Below, one piece after another: positions 12,695 through 22,310 of a DNA stretch of 64,000 nt (positions are counted from its first letter, which is position 1; every line of letters begins with the position of its first letter). The position numbers and the translations under genes are program-made. The notes under the pieces are model-generated. The model worked only from the letters and a program-made list of their open reading frames with translations. It was not told the DNA's origin and made no database searches. Source of the DNA: Synchiropus splendidus (lineage: Eukaryota > Chordata > Actinopteri > Syngnathiformes > Callionymidae); NCBI RefSeq assembly GCF_027744825.2, contig NC_071342.1, forward strand, positions 10,311,501-10,375,500, in the 5' to 3' direction.

Positions 12695-13099
12695 GGTGTT
12701 ATGAAGTCCACTTGCTCAACACAACCAAGGAACATGGATGCGTTCGCTGCAGCACTCTTTAAAGTGACAGAGATTTATGGATCTGGATTGTCACTCTGAA
12801 TTAGTCAGAGTGAATAGTCAAAGAATATCCGACAAATGGGCATATGACGTGTACACATTGATGAACGCTCTGAAACTATGAATTTTAATTGCTCAAAATG
12901 TATGTTGCAGCTCATTTTTCGATTCGTGGAATGTTCCCATACTGTCAACGTTTCGGGTCATGATGGTCCCAAAGTTGCCGCCAATTCTCCTCTAACTGCG
13001 GATTGTCGTCACGACCTGTCTACACTTGAGGTTGGTGACTCATGATAACAGTTGTCTAGTCTTTGTAGCCCTACTCAGAATAACATTGAAATTTAATAA

Positions 13100-13199
13100 C
13101 CTGTGCCATTATCAACCCTTCCAGAACATTTCAGTGAAATCTGTCCATCAATTTTTCAGTTATCTGGCTGGCAGGCAGACAGACAGGCAGACAGACAAG
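13100..13199. mobile_element. retroelement tail fragment ending in a CAGA repeat
   Basis: CATTTCAGTGAAATCTGTCC followed by ATCAATTTTTCAGTTATCTGGCTG and then GCAGACAGACAGGCAGACAGACA is a pattern common at the 3' ends of fish non-LTR retroelements. The family is not assigned with certainty. Confidence 0.5.
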
Positions 13200-14104
13200 C
13201 TAATGAAACACATTCCATTTATCCCTGTATTTCAGCAGGCAGCATTTAAAGTCACCACCAACAGGGTGATTCATTACAGTGCCAAAACTAAATAAAGATT
13301 CACTTGCTGCTGCTTTAACAGACGAAGCTAAACAAACACGAGCCTCTTCACTCCGACATTTCAGATTTTCTTCCAACACTGAACCCTTCCTGCACTGCAA
13401 GAAAGCTTAAAAGTTGAGCAGGGGTCGTCACTTCCTTCATGAAACATGGAGGAATAATGACTTGAGCGAGCTATAAACTGTCGCTATTAAATTCAGCACA
13501 CAACTCAGTCTGTCTCCTGTCTTTTATTTTCCAATGTTGCTGCTCTACATTCTAATGTGACCGGCTGCGTCTTCTCTCTAAATGAATGCAAATGTGATTT
13601 CCTTTCCCAACGAAATGGATCTCTTAAAACCACAGTTGGAAACCACACTTCTCTTCTGCTCCGAGATCAAACACAGCCTGAAACAAAAAAAGAATGCCTC
13701 TTTTTTTATGTCTCGGAGACCAGAGCATGCCCTTTATAATGTTTTCTGTCGGGCACACGGAGCACGAATCCAGCTTCCGACCTATATTAGACATCTTTCA
13801 TCTGTGGCAAGACGTGTTTCCCATACATGTGATGTTCTTTTAACACAGTTAGAGGACGTTCTTGGTTTTCACTGAGAAACCTTCATTTTTAAAAAATACG
13901 CTCTTGAAAGGGGAAACAGTTCCTGCTGTGACAGAAATCCACCTCTTCCTGCCTTGAAAAGTTACTTCACTTTCTAATTATCGCACGAGGGTCACATTTC
14001 ACCAGAGTTATTACAGTTAAATTAGCCATGAATTCATGTAGCTGGGAAAGAATGGACGGCTGAATGAACAAGCCTGGCGTTCTTTGTGGGGGTCTGCCAT
14101 TCAA

Positions 14105-14470
14105 TGTCTCCATTGGTTCATCTACCTGTCAATCAATTTGCCAAGGTAACCATCATGGGTTTGCCCTTCTACTGTATGACCCAACCTGTCAATCGATCTC
14201 TGAATCCACACGTCCGCTATATGTTCATCCATCTGTCATCAATTCACACATTTCTTTGTTCATCCATTTATTTGTAAATCTACCTGCCCGCTCACACTTT
14301 TATTTATCTATCCAGCCACTCATCATTCTCTTTATTTATCACTATTTAAACACTAAAAATAACCTTCCACATCTGTCTGTCCATCAATACTACAACCTGT
14401 CAATCATTTATCCACTCCACCTATCAAACACATCTGTCAGTGACTTCCCTTCCATATGTCAATCAAGCTG
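14105..14470. repeat. decayed minisatellite of TCATCCATCTGTCAA-like units
   Basis: Units such as TCATCTACCTGTCAATCAAT, TCATCCATCTGTCATCAATT, CTGTCTGTCCATCAATACT and ACCTGTCAATCATTTATCC recur irregularly. The 172-codon Ser/His/Ile-rich open frame (14064-14582) comes from this repeat and from the neighbouring paired-box unit. Confidence 0.6.
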
Positions 14471-14570
14471 TTGTCAGAGCTGTGTCTCTCAAGTTATCCA
14501 CCAATCGTGTGTGAAGAACCGTTGTTCAGTCCCATTCAAACCAAACCCCTATTGGCAGAGAAGGGCTGGT

Positions 14571-14725
14571 GAGGTTTCATGAAACAGTGTCCTCATTCCC
14601 AGAGTCCACTGGATGGCGCTCTCTCCTTTAAAATGTTTCCTTTTAAATTTAAATGAAATCTCATTTGGTTTTCAACCTGGGAGCACCACCTACTGACCTC
14701 TGAAAATGAGGGCGCTGCCTCATGA
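14571..14725. repeat. dispersed single unit of the paired-box repeat
   Basis: It begins at the GTTTCATGAAAC palindrome (14574-14585), followed by CCACTGGATGGCGCT (14606-14620) and the reverse box AGCACCACCTACTGA (14682-14696), then TGACCTCTGAAAATGAG. The box spacing is 76 bp. Confidence 0.8.
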
Positions 14726-15058
14726 AGCCTCAGCAGCAGGTCATCAAAGGTCTTAACAACTGCCCAGATGAACCACTTCAAATAATATCTCTTCACAACC
14801 CAGTGTATTGCTTTTATTTCCCCGAGTGTATGTGTTAGTGTATGTGTATGTAATGTCTATTGTTATTGTGAGCTACATTAATTTTTTCAGACTTGTCACA
14901 TTCTTGGGTTGTTTTACTGATGTGATTTCTTTTCTTCATTACCAACTGTTTACATTTGCTGATGTTTGACTTGCATTTCCAGAAAGCCTGAGAGGAACTG
15001 CTCCCAACTATTTAAAAGACTGTCACAGAAGAATAACAGAGTAAATGATCCCACTCAC

Positions 15059-15332
15059 TCTGTTTGAAGCCGAGGAAGGGGATCCTCTCGATGGGTGTGT
15101 CTCTCTCTTTCATGTACTTGTAGAGCTCCACTAGAAAGGACTGCTCCTCCTCTCTGCTCTCGTCGGAGACGTCCTCCTCCTTCTTCTCCTCTGTCTCATC
15201 CCCGCTCCTCTCCTCTCTCTCCCTCTCCTTGTCTCTCTCCTTTTCCTCAGCTGAAGATTTCTTGCTCAGGCTGTTGGCCTTGTGTTTGGAGGTTATTTTC
15301 CCATTGGGTAGCGCTTTACAGCTGGGCTTGAC
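15059..15332 (-). CDS. arid5b: arid5b coding exon, charged linker and start of ARID domain (human exon 6 equivalent)
   Basis: This minus-strand exon of 274 nt has an acceptor ctactttcag| and a donor CAGA|gtgagt, with phase 0 in and phase 1 out. Residues 1-25 (VKPSCKALPNGK...) form a basic linker. Residues 27-60 are an almost purely Lys/Glu/Arg/Asp run (EEKERDKEREREER, ETEEKKEED). From about residue 60 the ARID domain begins: EEEQSFLVELYKYMKER, then DTPIERIPFLGFKQ. Human ARID5B has EQAFLVALYKYMKERKTPIERIPYLGFKQ-type sequence here. The lysine before TPIER, human K336 by my count, is aspartate (codon at 15099-15101). ARID is a helix-turn-helix-type domain; ARID5B binds AT-rich DNA with an AATA core. 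The charged run is much longer than the human linker. Identification is secure, and the antisense open frame at 15095-15331 is a shadow. Confidence 0.97.
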
Positions 15333-17399
15333 CTGAAAGTAGGAAGTCAGCAGAGGCAATTTTTAGATGAAACATTCATCACAGACTTTTATTCAAATAT
15401 CCTCTGACAGCTCAGGATGCAATATAAGGAGTTGAAGAGCAAACAAATACTCCGACGGGCTGCAGAGAGCTAGCTGGCATTGATTATCTATGGAGCCGCT
15501 TCTCTTGTCGTGGCAGATTAAGCAAAGATTAGTTTGAGCTGAGCTTCAGGAGAGAATTGCTAATATTGATCTGTCTGTCCAAGGTTATCGGCATATAGGC
15601 ACTGGAAGTGCTTTTAGGGTAAATATTTCCTCTCACTTTAAGCGTAACAACCTGAATCGGCTGGACTGCGGAGGAGGTTAACTATTGAATCACACCAGCG
15701 AAATGCTTCACCGACTCATCACCGCTGAAGTTTATCACTACGTTGACGCCTCTCATTATATTTTTACCTCAGGTCAATGGGTTTGTTTGTTTTTGTTCAG
15801 TTTTTAACACATACTTTGACTTTGATACTGTTATTTACATTTGTTTGTGTCTGTATAATGCAGCTAAGATAAGATTTGAGATGGTGTCAAATTTTAAGGG
15901 AATCCAAATATTTTTTACGCTACTGTACTTTACCACAAAACCACACCTGCCTGCTGTAATATGCAAACTCGTGTTGCATTTTAATTTCGACACCTAATGA
16001 CATGCAAGTACATTTGTTACCACTGCCACAGAATGAATGAACGAAGAGTTTAAAAGAAAAGTCATTACAGTATGCATCGATGTGCAGGAAAAAATACCAC
16101 AGCTGGGTATTGATTCAGATTTCCCAAATCTATAGGATTTGATTCACAAGTGACCGATTTGATTCATGATTTAGTTTGGTCGATTTGGCTCCAGATCTTT
16201 CATTCAGTTTAAACCAATGTTGCTTAAATATAGAGGAGATTCTCTGAAAACTAATGCAAAAATGGTATAGCTACTAACATTTACATACTGGTTTGAACTA
16301 CAGGCCATACTGCACATGGTAGAAAAAAAACATATTGAATAGTAGACTCCAGCATTTTATGAATCGATTTCAGGCAGGCACAGGGAAATTGATTCAGATC
16401 GATGAATCATTATGGACACACTTTACTTAAAGCACTCATCTATAATTGATTATTTGTAGATTCATCAGACATCATAATGCATTTATAAGGCTTTATAGAA
16501 CATCTTATGTTCTATGGACCTTAAGATAAAGAGTAACCAGCATTCTATTTTCTTTTAACCTAGTCCTGGAAAACATTGGAGTGAATACAGATTGTGTAGC
16601 AGCAGACACCGGCACCATTTCCTTCACTGATGTTAAGTCTGGCCACAGGAGCCTGACTGAAAGCTGCTGACTGAAACAGAGACAAGTCGACCTGCTACTA
16701 AACCTATATACATTCCAGCCAACTACACAGCTGCTGCATGAAAAACAATTACATGTGACCCCAAATCTCCTGAAGCGTTGAAATAAACAGATATATGGGT
16801 TATTTAGTTTGCATTTATTTGCAAGTGAATACGTGACTGTCTTTTTTTTTAATGACAGCATCTCATTGATTCATTATCTGCAGATCTGTTTTCCATGTTT
16901 GTTGTTTTTTTTTTTTTACACCTTTTTAAGCAACAATCTTTATCCCCATGGTATCGCTCATCTTCCTGGGTATTGATGCACATTTAGTATTGTGACTACT
17001 GTAAAAACAAAAGAGAAAGTGAACTAATGACTCAGCAAGACGTGCGAGCACAAGGGCAGCTAGGAACGTAGGGAAATGACAAGGACAGCGAGGTGTGATA
17101 AGCTGATAACACACACCTTTCAGGACACTCAAGATAGGTTATTTTTTTCCAAAGATAAAAGTGATTCAAATAGAAAAGAGGGAAAAATGGGTGTCGCTGG
17201 CGTGTTTAAGTGAGAGCAGCTTTTTCTCCAGGCATCAAATGTATTACAGAGCTGATCAGCTTCAGTAGCTTCCTCTGAACAGGCAGATTGTGACATCACA
17301 CTGCCAAAAGGAGAAAAAAAGCACTTGAAGAAGCACTTTCCTCACACACGATGGTCTGTAACAAGCACCATGTAATGAAGGAGTCGGAGAATCATTTAC
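15333..17399 (-). other. arid5b: arid5b intron between the basic-motif exon and the charged-linker exon (2.1 kb)
   Basis: The intron is bounded by gtaaat and tttcag in the minus orientation. It includes a decayed repeat with GATTTGATTCA and GATTCAGATCGATGAATCAT words at 16100-16410. A second repeat at 16425-16510 (CATCTATAAT ... CATCAGACATCATAATGCATTTATAAGG) resembles the arms of the element at 19346-19958. The rest is unique sequence. Confidence 0.85.
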
Positions 17400-17554
17400 C
17401 TTGGGGCTTTTGCTCTCTGTGCTGCAAGGGTCATGTGCTGCCACTGCTGTTGACCCATGGTTGGACCCTGATGACCCTTGACCCTGAGACTGTGAGTCTC
17501 TCCTCTGGGAGATTGACAGCTTCTTCTTCCGTGGTCGTCCCTTCAAGTTGGGGG
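17400..17554 (-). CDS. arid5b: arid5b coding exon with GRPRKKK AT-hook-like motif (human exon 5 equivalent)
   Basis: This minus-strand exon of 155 nt has an acceptor tcttctcag| and a donor AAG|gtaaat. The first two bases complete an alanine codon with the last G of the exon at 49112. The join reads SICDQF-A-PNLKGRPRKKK, as in human ARID5B (CDEFAPNLKGRPRKKK). The peptide starts PNLKGRPRKKKLSISQRRD and then runs into a Ser/Gln/Gly-rich low-complexity tail ending STESKSPK. The GRP core flanked by lysines and arginine resembles an AT-hook and could also act as a nuclear localisation signal; this is inferred from composition. The intron after it is phase 0. In human the boundary just before this exon is where the short isoform (lacking residues 1-243) diverges, so an alternative first exon may lie in the 31.6 kb intron upstream. 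I did not recognise one. Confidence 0.96.
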
Positions 17555-18394
17555 CTGAGAAGAAATGAGAAGGCAGATTGAACCGGGATATAGAATTTGT
17601 CTTTTTCTGTGCCAGTCAAACATATTCATATACATTACAGAACTTGGAAAATAATAAGACGTCAACATGTCATTTTGAAATATTATTATTCTTTTTTTAA
17701 TTCACCCATTTAAAATGATGAATTTATTCAATGTTTTTGTTTGGTCGTTGCACGTCATCTTATTCTCCCCTTCACTAAATCTCGTCTCCTGATGTGTAGT
17801 CACGAGAGAGCTACTTAATAACTCCAAAAAAAGTACATTCCTCAAAGCACTTCAAAGGGCTGCAGTGAGGGGTCAGCATAAATCTGTGAATTGTCACATA
17901 ATCTTGATCAAAATTTCAGAGGCATGCAGGAGGTGCAAATGCGTTGCCAGACACCATTACCAATCGTCTTTGATCACTTCGACTTTGAGATGAAGAAGAC
18001 ATTTACAACCAGAGACAAGAATTTCACAGGTCTGTTCGCCTGTAGCTAATTATTTTTAAACTGGATTAGAGCGAGATTCTGCTGAAGGAGGGAGCTGCTG
18101 CCAAATTGTGCCAGTAAACACGCGGCTCAAGTTCGCTCACAGCAGAAAAAGATCCATTCAAATTCAGGCAGACGTATTTTTAACTAATTTGGCCTGTAGT
18201 GTTAAATAATATAGCCGACTGCTACAATTGCCAGATAATGTAGCTGTTCTGGAGAGTCAAAAACAGTGATTATTCATCTTGGGAGTTTTTCTGAAAGAAC
18301 AAAATCCAGATTTTATTCTCCAAATAGAAAATCACTCAGAGAGCGCAAACCTCCTCTAAGCAGCATTAGTCCACCCCAACACAATCTCCCAGTG

Positions 18395-18565
18395 ACAAAG
18401 TGTCCTTCAAACAAAATCCTGGATCAAAATTTCAAATGTCTGTCCTACGGCATCTTCGAGTGCAAAGAAATCCTGGAAAATTCCTGGATTCAAATGGTGA
18501 TACGGATCGCACCAAAATTGGACATTTTGTTCCAAGTCCCATATAATTTATTTTCTTAATTTTTC
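18395..18565. mobile_element. retroelement tail fragment
   Basis: AATCCTGGATCAAAATTTC, AAATCCTGGAAAATTCCTGG and ATGGTGATACGGATCGCACC followed by AAAATTGGACATTTTGTTCC form a series common in fish non-LTR retroelement tails. It seems related to the fragment at 13100. The open frame at 18266-18559 falls in it and is not a gene. Confidence 0.5.
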
Positions 18566-18853
18566 TTCCAAATAGTTCCAAAAAACAAACAAATAAACCA
18601 ATCCCACGGAAGACATTACTATATAGTGAAAGACACCCAGCATTTGTATTGAAAACTAAGGAACATCCTCAATTTCAGACAATAATGCTAAGATTAGCAT
18701 TAGCATTCAAGTCACAAGGTCAGATTGTGTGCTAAAGCTGGAATGAAGGAATGATTGACTCTTTATTTATATAGCACTTTTAATTTGAAATACTAATCCT
18801 TCCAGGAACTCAAATTTCAGAGGAGATGGGTTATCGATATCACAGGACCACTC

Positions 18854-19267
18854 GTGCCCGGGGCCAGTTACAAACCACAGGCATCAACAGCCCCAAATGT
18901 TGTGCCGGCTTCGGCCCCGTGTGGGGCAACACCAGAGGCAAAAGGAGTACTGTATCAGCCTATAAATGGCAGCCATGAAAGCACAATAAACATCCTGAAA
19001 TTAAATAAGAGTTACACCGAAAACACCATTATGAATATCAACACTATCATCAGTCCTCAAGCAGTCGCTCCACAGATATGGGCCGAAGCAACTAAAAAGG
19101 GCTTCTCTTGTGTTAGTGCTTTTCCGGAGTACCAGGGTTTGGACAGGGTTGATATGGTGAATGATACTCTTGGTGAAAATACTCTTAAAGATACTCAGAA
19201 GAAAATCTTAAAACCCATTCCGAAAGAGAGAACACTTATAGGTCAGCATAATGTCATTGAAGTTTGA
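18854..19267 (+). other. unassigned open frame, no ATG start, possible relic
   Basis: A 137-codon plus-strand frame opens at a GTG rather than an ATG. The frame itself continues upstream through RRWVIDITGPLVPG. Composition looks protein-like (NILKLNKSYTENT, QIWAEATKKGFS, LKPIPKERTLIGQHNVIEV), but I do not recognise a family, domain, signal peptide or membrane segment. A sequence ending ctcaaatttcag lies just upstream and could be an acceptor, but no partner exon was found. It lies antisense in the large arid5b intron, between a retroelement tail (18395-18560) and an inverted-repeat element (19346-19958). The best guesses are a fragment of an old processed gene or mobile element, or chance. 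Confidence 0.25.
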
Positions 19268-19345
19268 CTGAAAATCAATTTATGTAATTATTGTGTAATT
19301 ATTACTTTAGGAAATCAATATGAAAAAAAAAACAGAAATCTGTGA

Positions 19346-19958
19346 CACTTTAGGCAGTCATCTATAGCACATCATTGGTAAATTTATGAGACATCATATT
19401 GCATAAGGCGTCATAGAATATGTTATGAATGTTCTTAATTAATCATATCCAGCAATTTATAAGAATTGTAATAAATTGTGGAGATTCGGATTAGGGAATT
19501 ATAGTTCATTACCATGAAAAAAAAATGGTATTTTGATGTGTAATAGCACTGTATTAGCCTGGTATTATATATTATAAAGTCTGAATGAGATTTGATGGCC
19601 TTTATTAGTCCCACAGTGGGTAAGTGTGAGTGTACTTTTCCCTGGAATTGTCTCCAAAAGTCTCTCTAAGTGACACCATAACTGACCATAATTGCTGATT
19701 ATTAACAGTAAATAAGTAAGTAACTACTTTATTAATGTCCAATATATGTGGTGGAGGTAACCTAATCTAGTTATGAAGACTCAATACCCCCAAACCCTAA
19801 TGTTAGTTATTACAAATAATACAATCATCGCAAACATTGTAATGTTTATTGATCATAAACATCCATGCCATCTTCTTTAAAGCCTTAGAAATGCATTATA
19901 ATGTCTGATGAATCCACTAATAATGCATTATAGATGAGACCGTAATCTAAATTGGAAC
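19346..19958. mobile_element. candidate ~600 bp element with long inverted ends
   Basis: The left end (ACACTTTAGGCAGTCATCTATAGC ... CATAAGGCGTCATAGAATAT) is similar to the reverse complement of the right end (GCCTTAGAAATGCATTATAATG ... CATTATAGATGAGACCG ... GGAACAC). A related single arm occurs at 16425-16510. The arms are diverged and exact ends are uncertain. Confidence 0.5.
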
Positions 19959-20899
19959 ACAAAAATCTGATAAAAAATGAATGAAACAACATCGACTGTT
20001 TTATTTTCTTCAGTATATTTGATTCTCTCTTCAACACTGCATTGTCAATAACGTATCTAAAGTACACTTCAGTGATCCCAGTGAACTATTTTAGTGTCGT
20101 TCTGGATTCTTTACTCGCATCTGAAAGACGCTAATTAAAAACACATGAACCTCCGTGATAGAAGCTCTTTGTTTGAAAGGCTGCACATATAATTGCTCGC
20201 TTCACATTACACACACAATAAAGTATTTAAGCCCTCCAAGTCCTCTTTGTACACCCACATTCATGTCAACCAGCAACTGTAATGTAACGTCTTGGCGGAG
20301 CGCCTCGCCTCCTCGCAGCAACACAAACACAGATAAGCTCAGAGAGAGGAACTTCAAATCCTCTAAGTTCAGTCACGTATTTCTCCGCGTCAACATTCTT
20401 TCTCTCCATCTGCAACGATAATTAAATCACATCCAAGGTTGTTCTCTGCCAAAAGGACTCTGTGATTATTTTTGTCAGATCAAATTTCCCTCAAGAAAAT
20501 GTTATAATAACACCGCATCTGAATAAAACTAAGAGGCAGTCATTAAGAAATGGTAAAACGATCATCGCTGAGCAACACATCACCCGGTGCTGTTATTTTC
20601 GCAACCACTAAAACTGCACTGGGAAAATTCCACAGGCATTTGTTGTGCGTTTGTCAAACCTCTGGCTAAGAGAATAACAAGCTTTCAACACTGAAATCTT
20701 TATTTGGAGAGCGCAGGGTGTGTTTATAGCCTCAATGAAATTATTCAATCACACCCATTATTTCATAGGTTGCAAAACCAGAGGCGGGGGGCAATACTTC
20801 AATGCTGGCTCGGATTAGTCCAAAAACCTTGCTAGTATTCGGCCAGAACGCAACTGCTTTAAATCTTTACATTATTTTAGAAGACATTAGTGATGAACT

Positions 20900-22310
20900 T
20901 ATGAGGTCTCATGAAACAGTATCTTCATTTTCACAGGCCACTAGATGGTACTCTGCCCTATGATCACTGACTATGAAGACCTATTTCAGATCAATCATTT
21001 CAAAACCGAGGATGCCGCCTTCAAAGCTCTAAATTCATTGTAGCATTACATGAAAGAGAGGCGTCATTTCTAGTGTGCAATAGATGGCAATCTCTCCTAC
21101 GACTAATTCAGTGGACGCTACATCATTTTAAAATTGAGAGCGCCATCTACTGATCTCTGAAAAGATTTAGTTTTTATGAACGGTGAGCTCATTTTCATAT
21201 GCCACTAGATGGCAGTCACTACATCTACTATTTCAATGAAACCTCAGAGTTTCACTGAGAGCGCCACCTACTGAGATCGGAAAGGATTTAAAGAGTTTCA
21301 TGAACGGGATCCTCATTTTCATATGCCACTAGATGGCACTCTGCTACAACCGTTTCAATGTATATATCACATCATTTTAAAATATGGAGCGCCACCATCT
21401 GAGCTCCGATTGTTTCATAAAACATCAGAAGACTCTAGTACCAGCTCATCACTGATGAGGTTTCATGAAACAGTACTCTCATTTTCAGAGGCCAATACAT
21501 GGCACTCACTGCCACTACTATTTCAATGAATCCTCACATGATTTTTAAATCAAGAGCGCCACCTATTGAGCTCTGAAAAGAATTACAGTTTCATGAACGC
21601 TGTCCTCATTTTCATATGCCACTAGATGGCACTCTGCTACAACCATTTCAATGTATATATCACATCATTTTAAAATATGGAGCACCACCTTCTGAGCTCC
21701 AAAAAGAATTACAGTGTTTCATAAAACATCAGAAGACTCTAGTACCAGCTCATCACTGATGAGGTTTCATGAAACAGTACTCTCATTTTCAGAGGCCAAT
21801 ACATGGCACTCACTGCCACTACTATTTCAATGAATCCTCACATGATTTTTAAATCAAGAGCGCCACCTATTGAGCTCTGAAAAGAATTACAGTTTCATGA
21901 ACCCTGCCCTTACTTTCATATGCCACTAGATGGCACACAGCTACAACCATTTCAATGATGCCTCTCATCATTTTTAAGTCAAGAGCGCCACCTTCTGAGC
22001 ACGGTTTCATGAAACATCCTCACGACAGCCTCCTACCAGCTGATCACTAATGAGGTTTCATGAAGCGGCGCAATTGTGTTCAGAGGCCACTAGATGGCAC
22101 TCACTGCCACAATCATTTCAATTACACCAGTGATCATTGATCATATTTAAATCAAGAGCTCCATATACTGAGTTGTGAAAACCACTGTTTTGTGAAACCA
22201 CAATTTCATCAAAAAAGTCCTAATTTTCGAATGCCACTAGATGGCACTCTTACTAAATTGTTTCAATAAATCCTTGCATCATTTTTACACAGAGCGCCAC
22301 CTACTGAGGT
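20900..22310. repeat. tandem array of paired, oppositely oriented CTCF-like boxes
   Basis: About 10 units of 124-177 bp. Forward boxes begin at 20938, 21077 (decayed), 21202, 21326, 21492 (decayed), 21619, 21796 (decayed), 21923, 22087 and 22234. Seven keep CCACTAGATGG, and five fit CCASYAGRKGGCRSY in full. Reverse boxes of type AGCGCCACCTACTGA begin at 21139, 21260, 21388, 21555, 21681, 21859, 21984, 22157 (decayed) and 22293. The start-to-start distance within a pair is 58-63 bp in eight cases and 70 bp in one. Flanks are CTCATTTTCA on one side and the near-mirror TGAGCTCTGAAAA on the other, so each unit is an imperfect inverted repeat. Several units carry a perfect GTTTCATGAAAC palindrome (21460, 21764, 22004). 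The family is not one I recognise. Confidence 0.85.
21308..21904. repeat. two direct copies of a ~300 bp dimer inside the paired-box array
   Basis: The stretch 21601-21904 repeats 21308-21600 almost base for base. The main difference is about 11 extra bases (AAAAAGAATTACAG region near 21700) in the second copy. The near identity contrasts with the divergence between other units and indicates a recent duplication or gene-conversion event. Confidence 0.85.

Larger units (their letters stand above)
6758..15058 (-). other. arid5b: arid5b intron inside the ARID domain (8.3 kb)
   Basis: The intron is bounded by gtgagt and ccacag in the minus orientation. From left to right it holds a scattered AT-rich repeat with CGATATAATGCG-type motifs (7480-7900), a candidate conserved block (8870-9420), and one dispersed copy of the paired-box repeat (9988-10252). 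It also holds two CTCF-like motifs (12350-12364, 12680-12694), a retroelement tail with a CAGA repeat (13100-13199), a decayed minisatellite (14105-14470) and a second dispersed copy of the paired-box repeat (14571-14725). I see nothing coding. Confidence 0.85.

Noticed and set aside
12958..13020. Possible short exon near GGTCCCAAAGTTGCCGCC
   Set aside because: No consistent frame with splice sites or recognisable peptide.
14064..14582. 172-codon open frame on the plus strand
   Set aside because: The translation is Ser/His/Ile/Cys-rich and reflects a decayed tandem repeat; no domain is visible.
15095..15331. Plus-strand open frame rich in Ser/Pro
   Set aside because: It is the antisense of the purine-rich charged-linker exon.
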